This document shows, one piece after another, positions 11,677 through 24,146 of a DNA stretch of 64,000 bases; the stretch's first letter is position 1, and each line of letters starts with the position of its first letter. The stretch is from Heterobasidion occidentale (taxonomy: Eukaryota > Basidiomycota > Agaricomycetes > Russulales > Bondarzewiaceae). Both the position numbers and the translations under genes were made by a program. The stretch lies in contig JBCAQO010000008.1 of NCBI GenBank assembly GCA_039111635.1, positions 1,550,001 through 1,614,000 on the forward strand, given 5' to 3'. The notes beneath the pieces were generated by a model. The model was not told where the DNA came from, did no database searches, and saw nothing but the letters and a program-made list of their open reading frames with translations.

Positions 11677-12475
11677 AACAGCTCAAGTGATGCACCTCTA
11701 AGGAACTAAATGCCAGTATAATTGAGTTTTTTCTTTGTAACTGATGGTGTTCTCTGGCATATTGCTTGTAAGCATGTTCACATGATATGTAGGATCAATA
11801 AGAGGAAACAATGTGAAGAAAGACAGCTTGAGCACAATGTGAGTGTGACAAATGAAAACATGCAAAAGCTAAATGAACTTTAGACTAATTGAGACCATCA
11901 TGTTTGAGTCACATGATGTTCCGGGATCGTGCATGAGCCCTGCCTTATGAGGCTAGTAAAGACCTTGCAAGCAAGGTAATATGTATGATCAAAAAAGAAC
12001 AAATATAAGCCATTTTCAGAGATCCGATCAGTTTTAGACATTTTTTGGTCAAAGAGTCTACAGATGGAAAGGCTCAAAAATGGTGATTTTGGAGCAGACT
12101 TTTCTAGGCAAGGTCCTGATAGGACCCTGGCATATCCTATGATATGTTTAATTGTAATGCATATGGATTTGACCTCAAAAAGGCCTTAATATCCAATCAT
12201 AATGCATACGAAAAGGCAAAAATTTATGCATATGTCTGATCTGACTGTCATACAAATCTTGACTGGCATTGGTAATGTCTGATTATTGTGCATACGGATT
12301 TTGAGGCAGGTCAGACCCTAATTCAGGGTTTGGTATCCAATGATCTGCCTTATTAGGTTGGTATGTCAACAATTGTGACATATAACCATACCAAACCATA
12401 CCAAATCTAACCAAATCCAGCCATGGTGCCTTAGCTCTGCTGCTCTATATATTGCAAGGTTTTGACAAATAAGTG
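11677..12475. other. AT-rich noncoding spacer
   Basis: No open frame, domain or terminal repeat is visible. Short related phrases such as GCATACGGATT and AATGCATATGGATT recur from 12150 to 12310 and again as TTCGTACGAATT-like words around 12830-12930, which may be remnants of small nonautonomous repeats. Confidence 0.4.
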
Positions 12476-12549
12476 TGGACTGTTGGCTAAGTGGTTTTAT
12501 TTCCAGGTACTTCACCCAAGATGTGTGGGTTCAAGCCCCACTGTTCCCT
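12476..12549 (+). repeat. tRNA-like Pol III promoter module, probable SINE head
   Basis: Box A (TGGCTAAGTGG, 12484-12494) and box B (GGTTCAAGCCC, 12528-12538) lie at normal tRNA spacing, and the T-arm GTGGG/CCCAC is perfect. The acceptor stem cannot pair and the D-stem is broken, so this is not a working tRNA. A T/A-rich stretch with TTATTTTATTTTATT follows at once. That combination fits the head of a tRNA-derived SINE or an old tRNA pseudogene in the repeat island. Confidence 0.5.
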
Positions 12550-13047
12550 AGTTATTTTATTTTATTAATTCTCACTTTTGGCTCTCTGCACATCTGAACT
12601 TCACTTTTCAGAGGCAGAAGACAAGCCTGATATGATCAAACATTCCCTACCCACCCTTATTACCTCACCTCCCTGCCATGGCTGTGTGGTCACTTGATAT
12701 CTGTTTTTATTTATGGTAGACTTGATTCTCTGAGTGTCTGGGCAATTCTGATTTTATACATATCATTGTATGCAACGCACTGTAAAACATGGCATTTGGA
12801 TAGGAAGAAATTTTGGCTTTTTTACATTAATTCATACGGATTGTCCGATTTGTGAGCATTGATCCATTTATTCGTACGAATTGACGGCCTGGGGAGCTCC
12901 GATCCATAATTCTGACGGATCTGTCTGAAAAATGTTCGCACGGATAAGCCCAAATTGGGCTATTCTGGATCGAACATATCATAGGCTATGCCGGGGTCCT
13001 GTCCTGATTTACCAGGAGCACTCTTCAAGGTGCCAGGAATTATCGAT
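12550..13047. promoter_or_regulatory. Upstream region of CAF40
   Basis: About 500 bp separate the tRNA-like module from the CAF40 start. The region is AT-rich until about 12900 and becomes more coding-like after 12930. An in-frame upstream ATG at 12988 would add 20 residues. No clear TATA box or conserved site was recognised, so the promoter is placed only by position. Confidence 0.3.
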
Positions 13048-14283
13048 ATGGACCATACACTCCAGTACAGTGCTTACCAGAGGGCATTGTCTAACTACTC
13101 TGATGCCTCGCCCATGGTTCTGACACCTTTGGCCCATCCCACTCCTCATCAACCGACTGGTCAGTACTTGGGTGGCGCGATCGGTCCTCCTCTCGGTGTG
13201 AACGAGGAGAACAAGATCTATGCTCTTGTCATTGAGCTCATGGATCCAGAATCACGCGAGGCTGCACTTCTTGAACTCAGCAAAAAGAGAGAACAGTATG
13301 ATGACCTGGCATTGGTTCTTTGGCATGCATTTGGTCCGTCCCTTCTTCACTACGCCTCCATCATGACGTTATAGAGAGAATTTAGGAATCATGCCTGCAC
13401 TTTTGCAAGAGATTGTCTCCGTCTATCCCCTCTTATCACCTCCAAATCTGACCGCTCACGTCTCGAATCGTGTTTGCAATGCTCTCGCTCTCTTGCAATG
13501 TGTCGCATCGCACTCAGAAACAAGGCAGCTCTTTCTCAACGGTTTGAATCCATCCCCTAATGTGATATACACACCCATACTAATGATGTCCTAGCACATA
13601 TTCCCTTGTTTCTCTATCCCTTTCTGAACACAACCTCAAAGACACGTCCATTCGAATACCTTCGTCTCACGTCATTGGGAGTTATTGGTGCGCTGGTCAA
13701 GGTCAGTAGATCGACCTCGATTATCACATCCCTGACGTGAACCCTCCATACTAGCAAAACGACAACAATACCGTCATTCACTTCCTTCTTTCTACGGAGA
13801 TCATTCCACTCTGTCTCCGAATCATGGAAACTGGCTCGGAATTGTCTAAAACAGTCGCAATCTTCATCGTGCAGAAGATCCTTCTTGACGAAACAGGCCT
13901 CACTTACATTTGTCATACCTATGAACGCTTCTTCGCCGTTGGAACTGTCCTCAGCAATATGGTCAACCAGCTGGTTGACACCCAGGCAGTCCGCCTCCTG
14001 AAGCACGTCGTCCGGTGCTATCTCAGACTTAGCGATAACCCAAGGTCGGACCTGTGTCTCTTGCTGTTTGCATTATTCATCTGAGAATGTAGGGCGCGCG
14101 AGGCTCTTCGGGCTTGTTTACCTGAACCGTTACGTGACAGTACTTTCAGTGCTCTTCTCAAGGTCAGCCAGTCAACATGATTACATTCGTGCATACTTAC
14201 CATCAGAACTCTTCTCATAGGGTGATATGGTCACGAAAAGATGTTTGACTACGCTGTTGACCAATCTTAGCGAACAAGTATGA
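13048..14283 (+). CDS. caf40: CCR4-NOT complex subunit CAF40/CNOT9 (Rcd1 family)
   Basis: CAF40/CNOT9 is the armadillo-repeat subunit of the CCR4-NOT deadenylase, acting in cytoplasmic mRNA decay and translational repression as a docking surface for RNA-binding proteins. Six exons were read: 13048-13333, 13386-13541, 13595-13701, 13755-14044, 14093-14162 and 14221-14283. They give a frame-consistent 323-residue protein, close to the roughly 300-residue family size. After a variable Pro-rich N-terminus of about 55 residues come the near-invariant blocks [70 protein letters not shown] and [17 protein letters not shown]. The start is the ATG nearest the conserved core; 12988 is a possible in-frame alternative. 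The first intron has a weak GTCCGT donor. It is the first intact host gene beyond the transposon island. Confidence 0.95.
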
Positions 14284-14431
14284 GCCAACCACATCATTAT
14301 ATGTATATCATAACATTGTACTTTGTCACTCTTGTTGTCGAAATGTTCGCGATGCTACTGGAACCATGATATTATATTGCTCGCATATCCATATTTTCCA
14401 TGACCAAATTACACCTCAACCGAAAAGCACA

Positions 14432-17400
14432 TCAAAGCCTTGATTTCGCTTCTTCTACTTGAATAGTCAACTCGTCCAATCCATGTATCCTGCTTCGCAG
14501 CAAGGCGTCTACGCGCTCAACTACTCCATCCAGTTTGGTGTGGTCATAGTTACCCGATGAGTCGAATGATGGAGGGGAGAATTGGATATGAATCGATCCA
14601 ATAAGACTTGAGGCATCTTTCGGCCAAAAATGTGGGGAGGTATACGACGAGAGGCCCTCAACGGATGAAAGCTGGGAGATATCGGCTGATGTTAACAGCT
14701 TCCAGTTGTTCAAAGGTGTAGTGTAACTCACATCTGCCAAAGCTCCTTGAATATCGATATCGCGGTTGGAGACATCCAAGGAGAGGACCTTTCCAGTATC
14801 AATCACAAGAGGAATGACGCTGGCAGCGATAAGAACAGCAATGAACAGCGACGCTATGGGATCGAATCCGGTCCAGCCGTAAAGCTGTATTAAAAGTGTC
14901 GATATGATTACTCCGACAGACCCCAGCGTATCCTATGCAACTATCAGCAATCATCACAGAAGAGCATCAAGCATCTTACCGCCATAACATGTAAGAATAC
15001 ACCACGCATGTTGTGGCTATGACCCTCGTGAGGATGGGCGTGTGTATGCGAGTGATCGTGAAGGTTTGGCATGTGGTGAGACTGATGGTGAGCTGCGAAG
15101 TGCTCGTCGTGGCCAAAGCGATAGCTCGGCGTTATAGGTGACAAAATCGAGTCTGGCGCATCGCTTAATCGAGCCAACATGATGGGACGATCTACACCCA
15201 TGATGTTGCTCTTATTGGCGTCGATTCGTAAATATGAACCCCTTGAATGTCGTTTTATATGATGAGGATGATGCACATGATCATCATCGGTATGTTCCTC
15301 TAAAGGTCAACATGGTCAATACAGCTTGTAATTGACATTCATGTCAAATCAGGGATGTATGCATACCTATAATGCAACTTCTACTCGAGTCCTCGATGGA
15401 GCTATGAGAGTCCAGAGATGTATGTTCCTGCCCATGAGAGTTGCGGCGTTGAGCTTGGCCATTATGGCTATCACTATGTGAGTGCGAATGTTCATGATCG
15501 TGCTCCTGCTCCTGCTCGTGGCCATGATCACGGTCGTGGTCGTGACGATGAGAATGACCACTGTCACTTTGTTCATGGCGATGAGAATGAGACTACAAGA
15601 AAACGATAGAAAAATCAATACTGCTGGTTGACAGCTGCAAGCATCAGACGTACATGATCATGAGATTGACTCTTGTGGTCGAGATGAGAAGTATCGTGAT
15701 CATGCCCGTGATCACGCGAGTGATCATGCCCATGCCCATGATGATGATGGCCACCCATAGCAAACATTCCGAACAGATTAACGCACAAGCCCAAACTGCT
15801 GACCAGCAAGAGCTGGTTCGTGTTCATAGGAGGAGGATCGAGGCTATCTATCGATGAGCATCAAATCAACATCAATATAGCCAACAACTTACAGACGTTG
15901 GATGGCCTCGAAGATAATGAAGATCGAGATCAAGATGAGAAAAATGCCGTTTGCAAAGCCAGACAAGGTCTCGATCCGCGCATAGCTAGGATGGTCTGAA
16001 ATCAATGCACGTACGCTCCAAGAACACCATGAGCCCTGACCCATATGTGAATTGCTCATTAGGGGGCCATGTAGCCATAACGGATGCCAGAAGGCCAACT
16101 CCTATAGCCATACAGTCGAATCCCATGTGGATAGCTGTAGGACCGTCAAGATGGAGTTCAAGTGTGTGCAAAGTGGACCTGCATACATACCGTCAGATAT
16201 TAAGCCCAAGCTATTAGTCCATATCCCATACACCATTTGGACAAGCATATAAGAAAGATTGAGCATGAGAAAGTAGAATATTTTCCTCGACTCTGCATTC
16301 TCCATGATCGCCTTCATATATGAGCGTATGACACGGGAAGTGGGAGTTCGAACGACTCCGTTCACGGGCTGCGACTTGCGAGGGAAGAGTCCTGAGAATG
16401 TATTCACAAGCCGCATTGTGCTAGTATCCAAAGACTTGACGTACCATAGAACATTAACCCGCCGACCAGATAATCAACCAAAGTGGGGGATTGTGAAAAT
16501 GATAGAACTCCGAAGACCACGGTCAGGAGACATGTCGATGTATATGAGGCGAGGAAATACTCGGGCGATCCACTAGAAGTATCAGAAAGTTTCCGTGTTG
16601 GCAATGAGGTATATGACAGAAGAGGTATGACTGTGAGGGACAACAGTGGAACGATTGGCGTGGGTGTAACAGTGACCTATAGATGATATCAGGAACGCTC
16701 GATGATACCAAAAGGCGATATCGACCAACCACCAGCTCTCGCGTCGAATATAAGGCAAGGCAGATAACAGAAGCCCCCAAGACAGTTGGAGCAAATGTCG
16801 AGCCTCGTTTGGTTGTGAAGTTGTTGTGCAGATGCTGTAGACCTGAAGCCGAAATGGCATGAAGCATGAGCGCCAAGTAGCCAGGGAGGATTCCCCGAAC
16901 ATTATCAATCGAGAACTTTGCGTCAGAAGCAAATGAGATCCCCACAGCAAGGACAGCGGCTGTAGAATAGACGAACTGAACCTATATCAGCGTTGTTTCC
17001 AGGACACGTGGATATCGGAACATGCGAACTGATGAAGGGCTTGTTAGCGTGTGGATCCAGGTTACAGAGAATCGGGTGAAGATGATTGCCCTGTATAAGT
17101 TCAGCTCATGTAGAGCGACACAAAATCCAATGCATACCGTGTTGAGGGTAATCTAGATACCACCACGAATAGACTTCCGTGTTGACAACAAAGGACCAAG
17201 GATGAGACGAGGAGAGCAGGCCACTGGACGACAACGATATTACGGATATAAGCTATGAATAGTACCTGGTTGAGAGCTACTCACCTCGATAGAGCTCATG
17301 CTCGTGAATACCTTCTCGACATTTCCCGAAAAGACTTCCTTTGCGCAGACCCCTAAGCCCTCGAGCGCTAGCACGCGCATCAAAATCCAAGGAATAGAGA

Positions 17401-17609
17401 CATTTTGCGAAAACAGCCATTCTTGGGCCGTCCAGATGGATATCACAAGTAGGACATCGGAGAGTAGCAGTTCAGGGAGTAACTGGTTCGAGATGCTGCG
17501 CTGCCATTAACTTTGAGCTGCAAGAGGCCATGAGAGCTTACGAGGTGGATAGAACTGTCTTCGGATTCAATATAACCTTCTTGCGTGTTCTAGAGTTCGT
17601 GGTGTCCAT
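14432..17609 (-). CDS. msc2: Msc2/ZnT5-type zinc transporter (cation diffusion facilitator)
   Basis: Proteins of this kind move Zn2+ into the ER and early secretory pathway. The frame starts with ATG at 17609 (MDTTNSRTRKK) and ends with TGA at 14432, with many short introns. The N-terminal half holds several hydrophobic segments beyond the usual CDF core, as in the 12-TM Msc2/ZnT5 group. The core shows both metal-site motifs: HMGFD after a splice within LISDAIHMGFD (near 16.13 kb) and HVMAD near 14.98 kb. Between them lies a very long His-rich loop (14.95-15.8 kb) with clusters such as GGHHHHGHGHDH, DHEHSHSHSD and HTHAHPHEGHSH. The C-terminus carries a beta-alpha CDF cytoplasmic domain. It converges on CAF40, 148 bp away. 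Exact inner exon edges are uncertain; the family call is firm. Confidence 0.9.
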
Positions 17610-17864
17610 GCTTGACGAGCACGGAGGAGCGGAGCTGGCGAGCTTGCCAGCCTTGATCACCACGTGAAGCTATTCTCTGATAAGATAAGATGCTACATGC
17701 AACTCGAACGACAAGAGGCAACAAGAATACAGTTCTACTGGTACAGACGCCTCGCCAATACTACGGACTCGACCACGCATGGGGGTAAAGAAAGATGCTT
17801 ATCCAACAGTCAAAGCCCACAGAATAATGAAAAGTGAAAAAAATACAAGTCCGTCGAAACACCT

Positions 17865-20800
17865 TTACGGTTGATTGAATTGAGCCACCTGTGCTACCAA
17901 ACTGTGCCACGCAGCAGTCGGATCGCCTGAGGGACTGCCGCCGGACCCATCACCTGCCACAGCCATCATCGTCTGTTGTGAGAGATATCCAGGCTGGCAT
18001 AGCGAGGTATGGAAGTCGAAACCATTCGTTGAATATTGATCTGACAGGTCATCTATCATCATCCCCGTCTGTTCCTGTTGTGCACCTGCGTATCCAAAGC
18101 CGGCAGGGTGATGCGTATGCCACTGATCAGGGGATAGACTATAAGTCGAATAGTCATAAGAGTGCGAATGCGAATGCGAATGTGGATGTGAATGTGAATG
18201 TGAATGCGATGGTGTGTGCTGGAGCGGGGTGTATCCGTTCCATTGTTGGGGGTCTGTAATAAGATGCGTTGGGGGATGAAGCACATTGATGGGTGCCGGC
18301 GGAATTGGTGCTGGGGCAGCAGCAGGGGTAGCAGCTGGTACATTAGACGCAGACGATTGGGGTTGAACATGTGACTGGGGTGGTGAAGCTTGGGCCAAAG
18401 CTGGAGAGCTCGAACCGGTGAGAGCGTGCAGCTTCGCAGGGGAAGATGGCAGAGAATTGGTTTTCTTCGGCACAAAACGTGTCTTTCCGCCAAGAGTAGC
18501 CAGCTCATCGTCCTCTTTTTTGACATCACGGTCTTCTGAAGAAAACCTTGACGAAGGGACGACAGCGTTCTGTGTCTGCATCTCGCTCATTGAGGCGATC
18601 GCCCGTTCTTTGAGCTTCAACAAGACAGGCTGTAGAGACTTATTAATCAACAACTCGCCGAAAATCAGGTCAATGCTCACAAGAACTTTCACTGCACGCG
18701 GATTTTCAGAAACCTGATCAAACAGCCGCGATGCGGATTCAAGATGCGATAAAGCCGAGCGTGATAGCGCCATACTGGGACATTTGATGGGAATTGATCC
18801 TAAGACAATCTATTTGGAACGATCGGTCAGCCCGCTAACACCGATTCCACATATGCAAGAACTTACAGCACAAGAAAAGACGTGAGTGAACAAGAACCAC
18901 ATGCGTTCAGTGAGGCGGGGCTGCTGCGAGAACAGGCTCTTGATCAACCCGACAAAAGAACACGCGCTGCTGTATGCGGCCAATACCGATGGAGCATATT
19001 TACTACCCAAAGGATCGTCTGGGCAATCTGCAATAGCTCGTGCGAAGAAACCCCTATGCATGTAAAACAGGGCTATTATGTGTTAGTGTTAGTTCCGCTA
19101 TCATTTGGACAAAGAGTCGGCGAACTCACATATCTCTTTGATGGACAAACCGATATACCGTTGCATAGTGAGCGACAGGGACGAGGGTTCTATCTCTGCC
19201 ATCGGCCCTCCAAAACCTGGAACCTGTAGCGACGGCGGGGTGTAGAAATCCCGCACTTTCTTGTCCAATTCCTGGATCACTTTGTAACTTGGCGTGCGCG
19301 CCCCAAAAGCCTGATCATGCACGAGGCTGAGACATTGAGATGCAAAGCGGTGTTTCCACAGCTCAACTGAGGGGGAATGTGAGATATGAGAAAGAAAACA
19401 AAGAGTACGAATAACTCACAGCCCATTTCTTCTTCCCCTTGTTCGTTCTTGAAAGGTTCGTACGCCATTCTGCAATCCATATGCACCAAGGAGAATGAAG
19501 GAGGCCTCCCATACGTTAAACTCTGGGACCGCATTGAGAACAGACGTAGTTCAAACACATGCCGGTACATACCTGCCACGAGTCATAAGTATATATCTCC
19601 CACATGAGAGATCTGCGTTTGTGGGTTTCATCGGCGCTGAGACCCCACCTGCCGCTATCTCTGTCTGTTATCAAAAAGTCAGAAATACTTCTGAGGGCGA
19701 GATTGTTCAGCGCAACTTACGAAGCCCACACTAACACCGATGCACGAAATCAGCAGTCAGCGACCACTCGAATGGTGATAGAATATATAGATAACACAAA
19801 GAGCACTAACCCCTTGCGCCAACTTTACGACCAATCCCATGAGCGCCCATCGTGGACCGTCGATGTCTGAGAGGAACATATAGTGGGACATCAATAACTT
19901 CATAACCAGGTCATAGAGTTTCAGTTTCATCCCTTGATGTCAATGATAGATTGCATACCAAAGCCTGTATCGCTGGGATGGACTGTTCCTCGAATAAAGA
20001 ATCTACCCCCAACGCGGCACGTCCCAATTGATAATACAGATTCGCGTCGTACGAATTCGGAGGTCTATCCGGGTCTAACAAGGCCCCTAAGGCAAGAATC
20101 ATGTACATGACTGCAATCCTGTGGGACTTGATCGGATCGGGATTGGAGGTGGACTGCAAGTCGTATATGCGACCAAAAATCGTTTCATAAAAGTCCGATT
20201 GGTGTATGGGCCGATACCTGCATATAGATGCCAACTTAGGGACTGCCCCATGATGCCGGGATTGAGATACTCACATCCAGGCAGCGTTGCGATAGTAGAT
20301 GTCGGCCAAGTGCTCCGCCTTTGCGGCGTCTGGAAGGAAGCTGACCAGTGTTCCTCGGACACCTTGAATGGTCTTAGAGACGTTTGGGGTGAAAGGAAAC
20401 GCGTGACTGAGCCAGGGAAGATCGTTGGGTACAGGAAGATCAGGGCTATCGGCATCGTCTTCGTCACTGCTGCTGGCTTCGTTCTGTGTAGTATGCGAGA
20501 ATCACTGTTGCGGCAGCAATTCGTGACTAAGAGACATCACTGACCTGTAACAGATACTAATTACAAAGACATGAGATGGAATGGCCCTAGGAACAAAGAG
20601 GTGACACACCCATGCATTGGCTGTTTGCCCGTAGAAGTTGTTTCGTCCTGTATCGGAGATAGAGCTGAGAGGACGTGTCAAAATTGAGCCCATTCCAGTC
20701 TAAGATAACTCACAGAGAACCGACAGCGTCGATAGCCTCGGCAGTTTCTGCCTCCTGAGGTGGCGTGACCTCTTTCTTGGCTTCCCTCTCGAGAGGACGT

Positions 20801-21372
20801 TTGATTTGCAAGAGATCATCAGTCAACAGTGGATGGCGCTCATTCGAGTGAAACCCGTGGGCCTCGGCCAATGCGTCCTCTAGCTGCCGAACGCGAGTGG
20901 ACAACTGGCCAATCTTGTCATGGAGGACTTCTGTATTGGCGAGGATGAATCTGGATGGAATGTGAAAACATGATCTTTCAAAGGGAGCCGATAATAAAAA
21001 TGACCTGTTTCCCTTTCCAGTTGTGAGAGAGCCTGTGATGGGGGGTGAGATCAAGGAAGGACGAGGAGGTACGGCGGACGAACCATCAGGGCATATAGCT
21101 GCACACCCCTTCTTCACGCAGCTCGTACACGGAAACACTCGACTACACCTAATGCAAAAGTATGAGAAAAGCCTGTGATAACGTGAAAGAAACCGACAAA
21201 GGTACCTGAGCTTGAGCCTGAAGACGGCGGAGGGGGTGAGTAGGGAACCAAGAGCGAAGTCGAAGGGCAGGTACCTTCTGCATTCCGCACATGAAAGAGC
21301 AGCGCTGCGACGCCTCTGTTTTGGAGAGAGGGTTGCGGGCGAGCTGGAGTCAGCTGCGGGGTAGGAGGACAT
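17865..21372 (-). CDS. Zn2Cys6 fungal transcription factor, paralog A
   Basis: A fungal DNA-binding regulator. The Zn2Cys6 domain occupies about residues 28-56 (CAEC, then LKLRC, PCTSC, GCAAIC, seven cysteines in all) and is split by short introns. It is followed by SLTTGKGNRF, a leucine-rich coiled coil (about LHDKIGQLSTRVRQLEDALA), and a middle-homology region (SHRIAVMYMILALGALLDPD) typical of the fungal-specific activator domain. The last exon (17865-18773) is low-complexity and includes a Ser-His repeat. ATG at 21372 is chosen because MSSYP aligns with MSSSF of paralog B; the open frame before it has no ATG. Targets cannot be predicted. It is tandem with the zinc transporter, which begins only 255 bp beyond its stop codon. 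Confidence 0.88.
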
Positions 21373-22701
21373 GATGGGCGGGATGGAAGAGATGGCGGGA
21401 ACGCCAGTGGCAGAGCGACGTTCAGAGGAAGCAGGGTTAAATTCCAAGTTATCTAAATCAATTAAGCCGACAGCCTGGATCGGATATCAGCGGAGGCATA
21501 AATCGTCTTTGCTAACCATCTCGACCAGTTCTGACCCTGACCGTTTGAACTCTCTCGGACATTCCCAAGCCTCATGCGCCCTCTACTATCTCCGATTTCT
21601 CCTTAGATAGTGCAAGCGCTTCGCTCATCTATACCCCAGGGCTCCACCGGCATCTTACCTCCTTGAGTATCAACAATGCACGCTGAAAATCCATGCTCGC
21701 AAATTCCTGCTCGCTCGTTGGCTATAGGGATCATCATCACATGTTTATATCGGTATCCTTCCGTAAGATGCATAATCTTGGTCCTAATTATTAGTAAGCT
21801 CCCATCTCTCCCACCTACTTATCAGCTGGGAATTCAAATTGACGGAGTATAGCATCCGAACTATTGCAGCAAACTCGAGAACTGTTGGGGATGTTGTCGA
21901 AGTAAATGCAAGGCAAGTTCTAAACCTGTGCGGCTATGACTCATATTGCTTCAAAACAGCATCATCTGGGCACTGGGATCTCCATTAACATGAAATGTCT
22001 TATTCATGAGCTGGTCAAACGATCGTGGTCATGATATCAGCCAATTCAAAATGTTTGCAATAGGCCGTCCAATACTTAGTTTTCAGTAGATGCTGACGAC
22101 GAAAGACATAATTTGATTGGCTTGATCACAGCCATAGACGGATCGGAGCCCGTGTCGGCGCCCATCAATTCGTCGAAACTGTTCAGGAGTGTTGGAGAGT
22201 GCTGGATGGATATCAGAGCTCGAGGAAGCACCTGAATCTCGTTCTAACTGTTAATGTGCGCCGATGCTGATTGATGTCAGTATCGTAGCCGCTGAGAATT
22301 CCTCGTTACTGAAACTAGCGGCTCCACCATGCTGAGAATACGAGATTAAGTATACGTTTTGTTCATCGAACTCACCGCAAGCTGTCGTCGATCGTGTGAG
22401 GGCAAAGACTCCCAAGATTAAATAAATGTGTTCAATCTGGATAACCGATCACCGATCCTTATCTAGATACGACTTGACTTGATTATTAGCGCCGTTCTAA
22501 ACAAACGCTCAGACTTCGACGCTGAGAAGCGCTGAGAATGATAATAGGTACACAAACAAGCGCTCGGGTACCTAGAAATGCTGGGGTATATGTACAGGAT
22601 TACAGATTACAGGTGCGACATGCTAAGTAAAGAAACCGATCGTCGTAAAGATCATTAACATAACTTGTTCATATCTGCCAGAAGTCTCCACGTCATATCA
22701 G
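21373..22701. promoter_or_regulatory. Intergenic region upstream of Zn2Cys6 paralog A
   Basis: About 1.3 kb without a gene, between paralog A and the coiled-coil orphan (which ends at 22702). It should hold the promoter of paralog A. The word GCTGAGAAT/GCTGAGAAG recurs at about 22290, 22330, 22520 and 22533, which is mildly unusual but unassigned. No TATA box or known operator was recognised. Confidence 0.35.
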
Positions 22702-24146
22702 CTATCCAATCTGCTCGATCTCGTGGAACTGCAGCTGTTGATGGTCCACTATGGCCGAAGGAGACCCTCCCTTCTCGTGTACCATGACGTTCAAGTATGG
22801 CTGCTCTACTGGGCTCACTGGTGCCGTCGACTCTGCGGTGGTCGACGATGAATCTGAACCGTTGTACATCGGCTCTTGCACTCCAGACGACTCCCGATGC
22901 TGTGGCGGTACAGTCGCAGTCGAAGAGACGCTCCCTCGACTGCCAAAAAACCCTCCCAACTTCTTCGTAATGGGGTCAGCTTGGCTCAACATTGGCGACG
23001 TCAGAGTGTCTCCATTGCCTGCTGCCGTCGCCGAGTTCCCGCCCGCCTCGACCTTCCACAATTTAAACCCCCAAAGCGATGCGTTCCCGCTGCCACTGCC
23101 ACTGCTCTTGCGATCCGAACTATCGCCACGTACCATCGGGGACGGTTGGCTAACATCCACTGCCGTATTCGACCCGACGTTGTTATCAGCAATAAACTCC
23201 CGTAAAGCCTTGACACACATTTCAGAAGCCTCGCGGGCCTCGTTCGACTCGGTGATTTCGTGCCGTGCTTCATCCAACGCCGCCGTCAAAGTCTTCACCT
23301 CCTTACGCAATGCCTGTATCTCAGTGTTGGAAGGACCCGACCGCCCGAGATCAAGGGGCTCCGGAGGAGAGGAGCGGCCAAATAGCCCTGAAAATCGTTT
23401 GGAGGAGACTGGTGGGTGAGATGGCGAATTGGGTACGTCAGGGAGAGAAATGATCTGGGAGTTGGGAGACGTGGATAGAAGGTCTGCCTGTCCTGCGTCT
23501 GCCCATCCAACATTCGAATCAGAGACTGATGAGATACGTCTGTGCATGCGAGCCGCTCCGGATCCCGTGAGAGGTGTGAATGAGGCTCGCTTGCTCGAGG
23601 CAGGCCCTCCAAATGACGGTAATCCTGCACGCGACAGGTCCAGCGACATATTTGCGCTCATTCTCCTGCTCTCCGTTTGTAATCGCATGAGCCCTCGTCT
23701 GTGTAGCATGTAAATGAGCCGGTCATCACAGCCTAAGGTTCAACTTCCACAAACCTGCTCTCCTCGACTTTACTCCGCAGCATCGCGATAGACTCTTCAT
23801 CTTCCTTGTTCTTCTGCTTCTGAATTTCCAGCTCTTTCTCCGCTTGTTCTTGCATGCTCCTCACACAGCTCAGCTCCTCGCCTAGTTCATGTTCTCTCTG
23901 CCGGGAATTCTGCAACGTCGCTGCCAGTTCGTCGCGCTCCTTTGATACGTCAGCTAGATTCATGCGCAATGTAGTGACGATAGAAGCAAGGACATGGGGA
24001 TCGAGAGACTGCGGGCGTGCATTGGCAGGAGAATTGGGAAGAGATTCATCCTCCAGTTGTCGTTCTAGTTCAAGCGAAAGGTCGATGGAATGAGGACGGT
24101 TGGCGGAGGCAGCCTCGTCCTGCTCGTGGATCGTCTCTTGAGACAT
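22702..24146 (-). CDS. Uncharacterised coiled-coil, serine-rich protein
   Basis: Two exons joined across an intron at about 23710-23765 give a protein of roughly 460 residues, from ATG at 24146 to TAG at 22702. The N-terminal exon is mostly coiled coil (residues about 50-135, with E/K/Q-rich heptads such as EQAEKELEIQKQKNKEDEES). A Ser/Pro/Gly linker follows, then a second coiled coil (EIQALRKEVKTLTAALDEAR through CVKALREFIADNN), a short WGFKLWKVE patch, and a Ser/Thr-rich tail. I recall similar hypothetical proteins in other basidiomycetes but no named domain. The two coiled coils around a disordered linker suggest a scaffold or tether, possibly in membrane traffic, but this is only inference. 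It lies on the same strand as its Zn2Cys6 and Smr neighbours. Confidence 0.75.

Noticed and set aside
12476..12549. A working tRNA gene
   Set aside because: The acceptor and D stems do not pair, so only the Pol III promoter boxes and the T-arm are tRNA-like.
18130..18220. Tandem repeat as a CRISPR-like array
   Set aside because: It is a coding Ser-His repeat (GAATGC/GAATGTG units) within paralog A, without spacers.
21373..21447. Upstream extension of Zn2Cys6 paralog A starting at 21447
   Set aside because: The frame is open but begins on TTG; the first ATG is at 21372 and aligns with paralog B.
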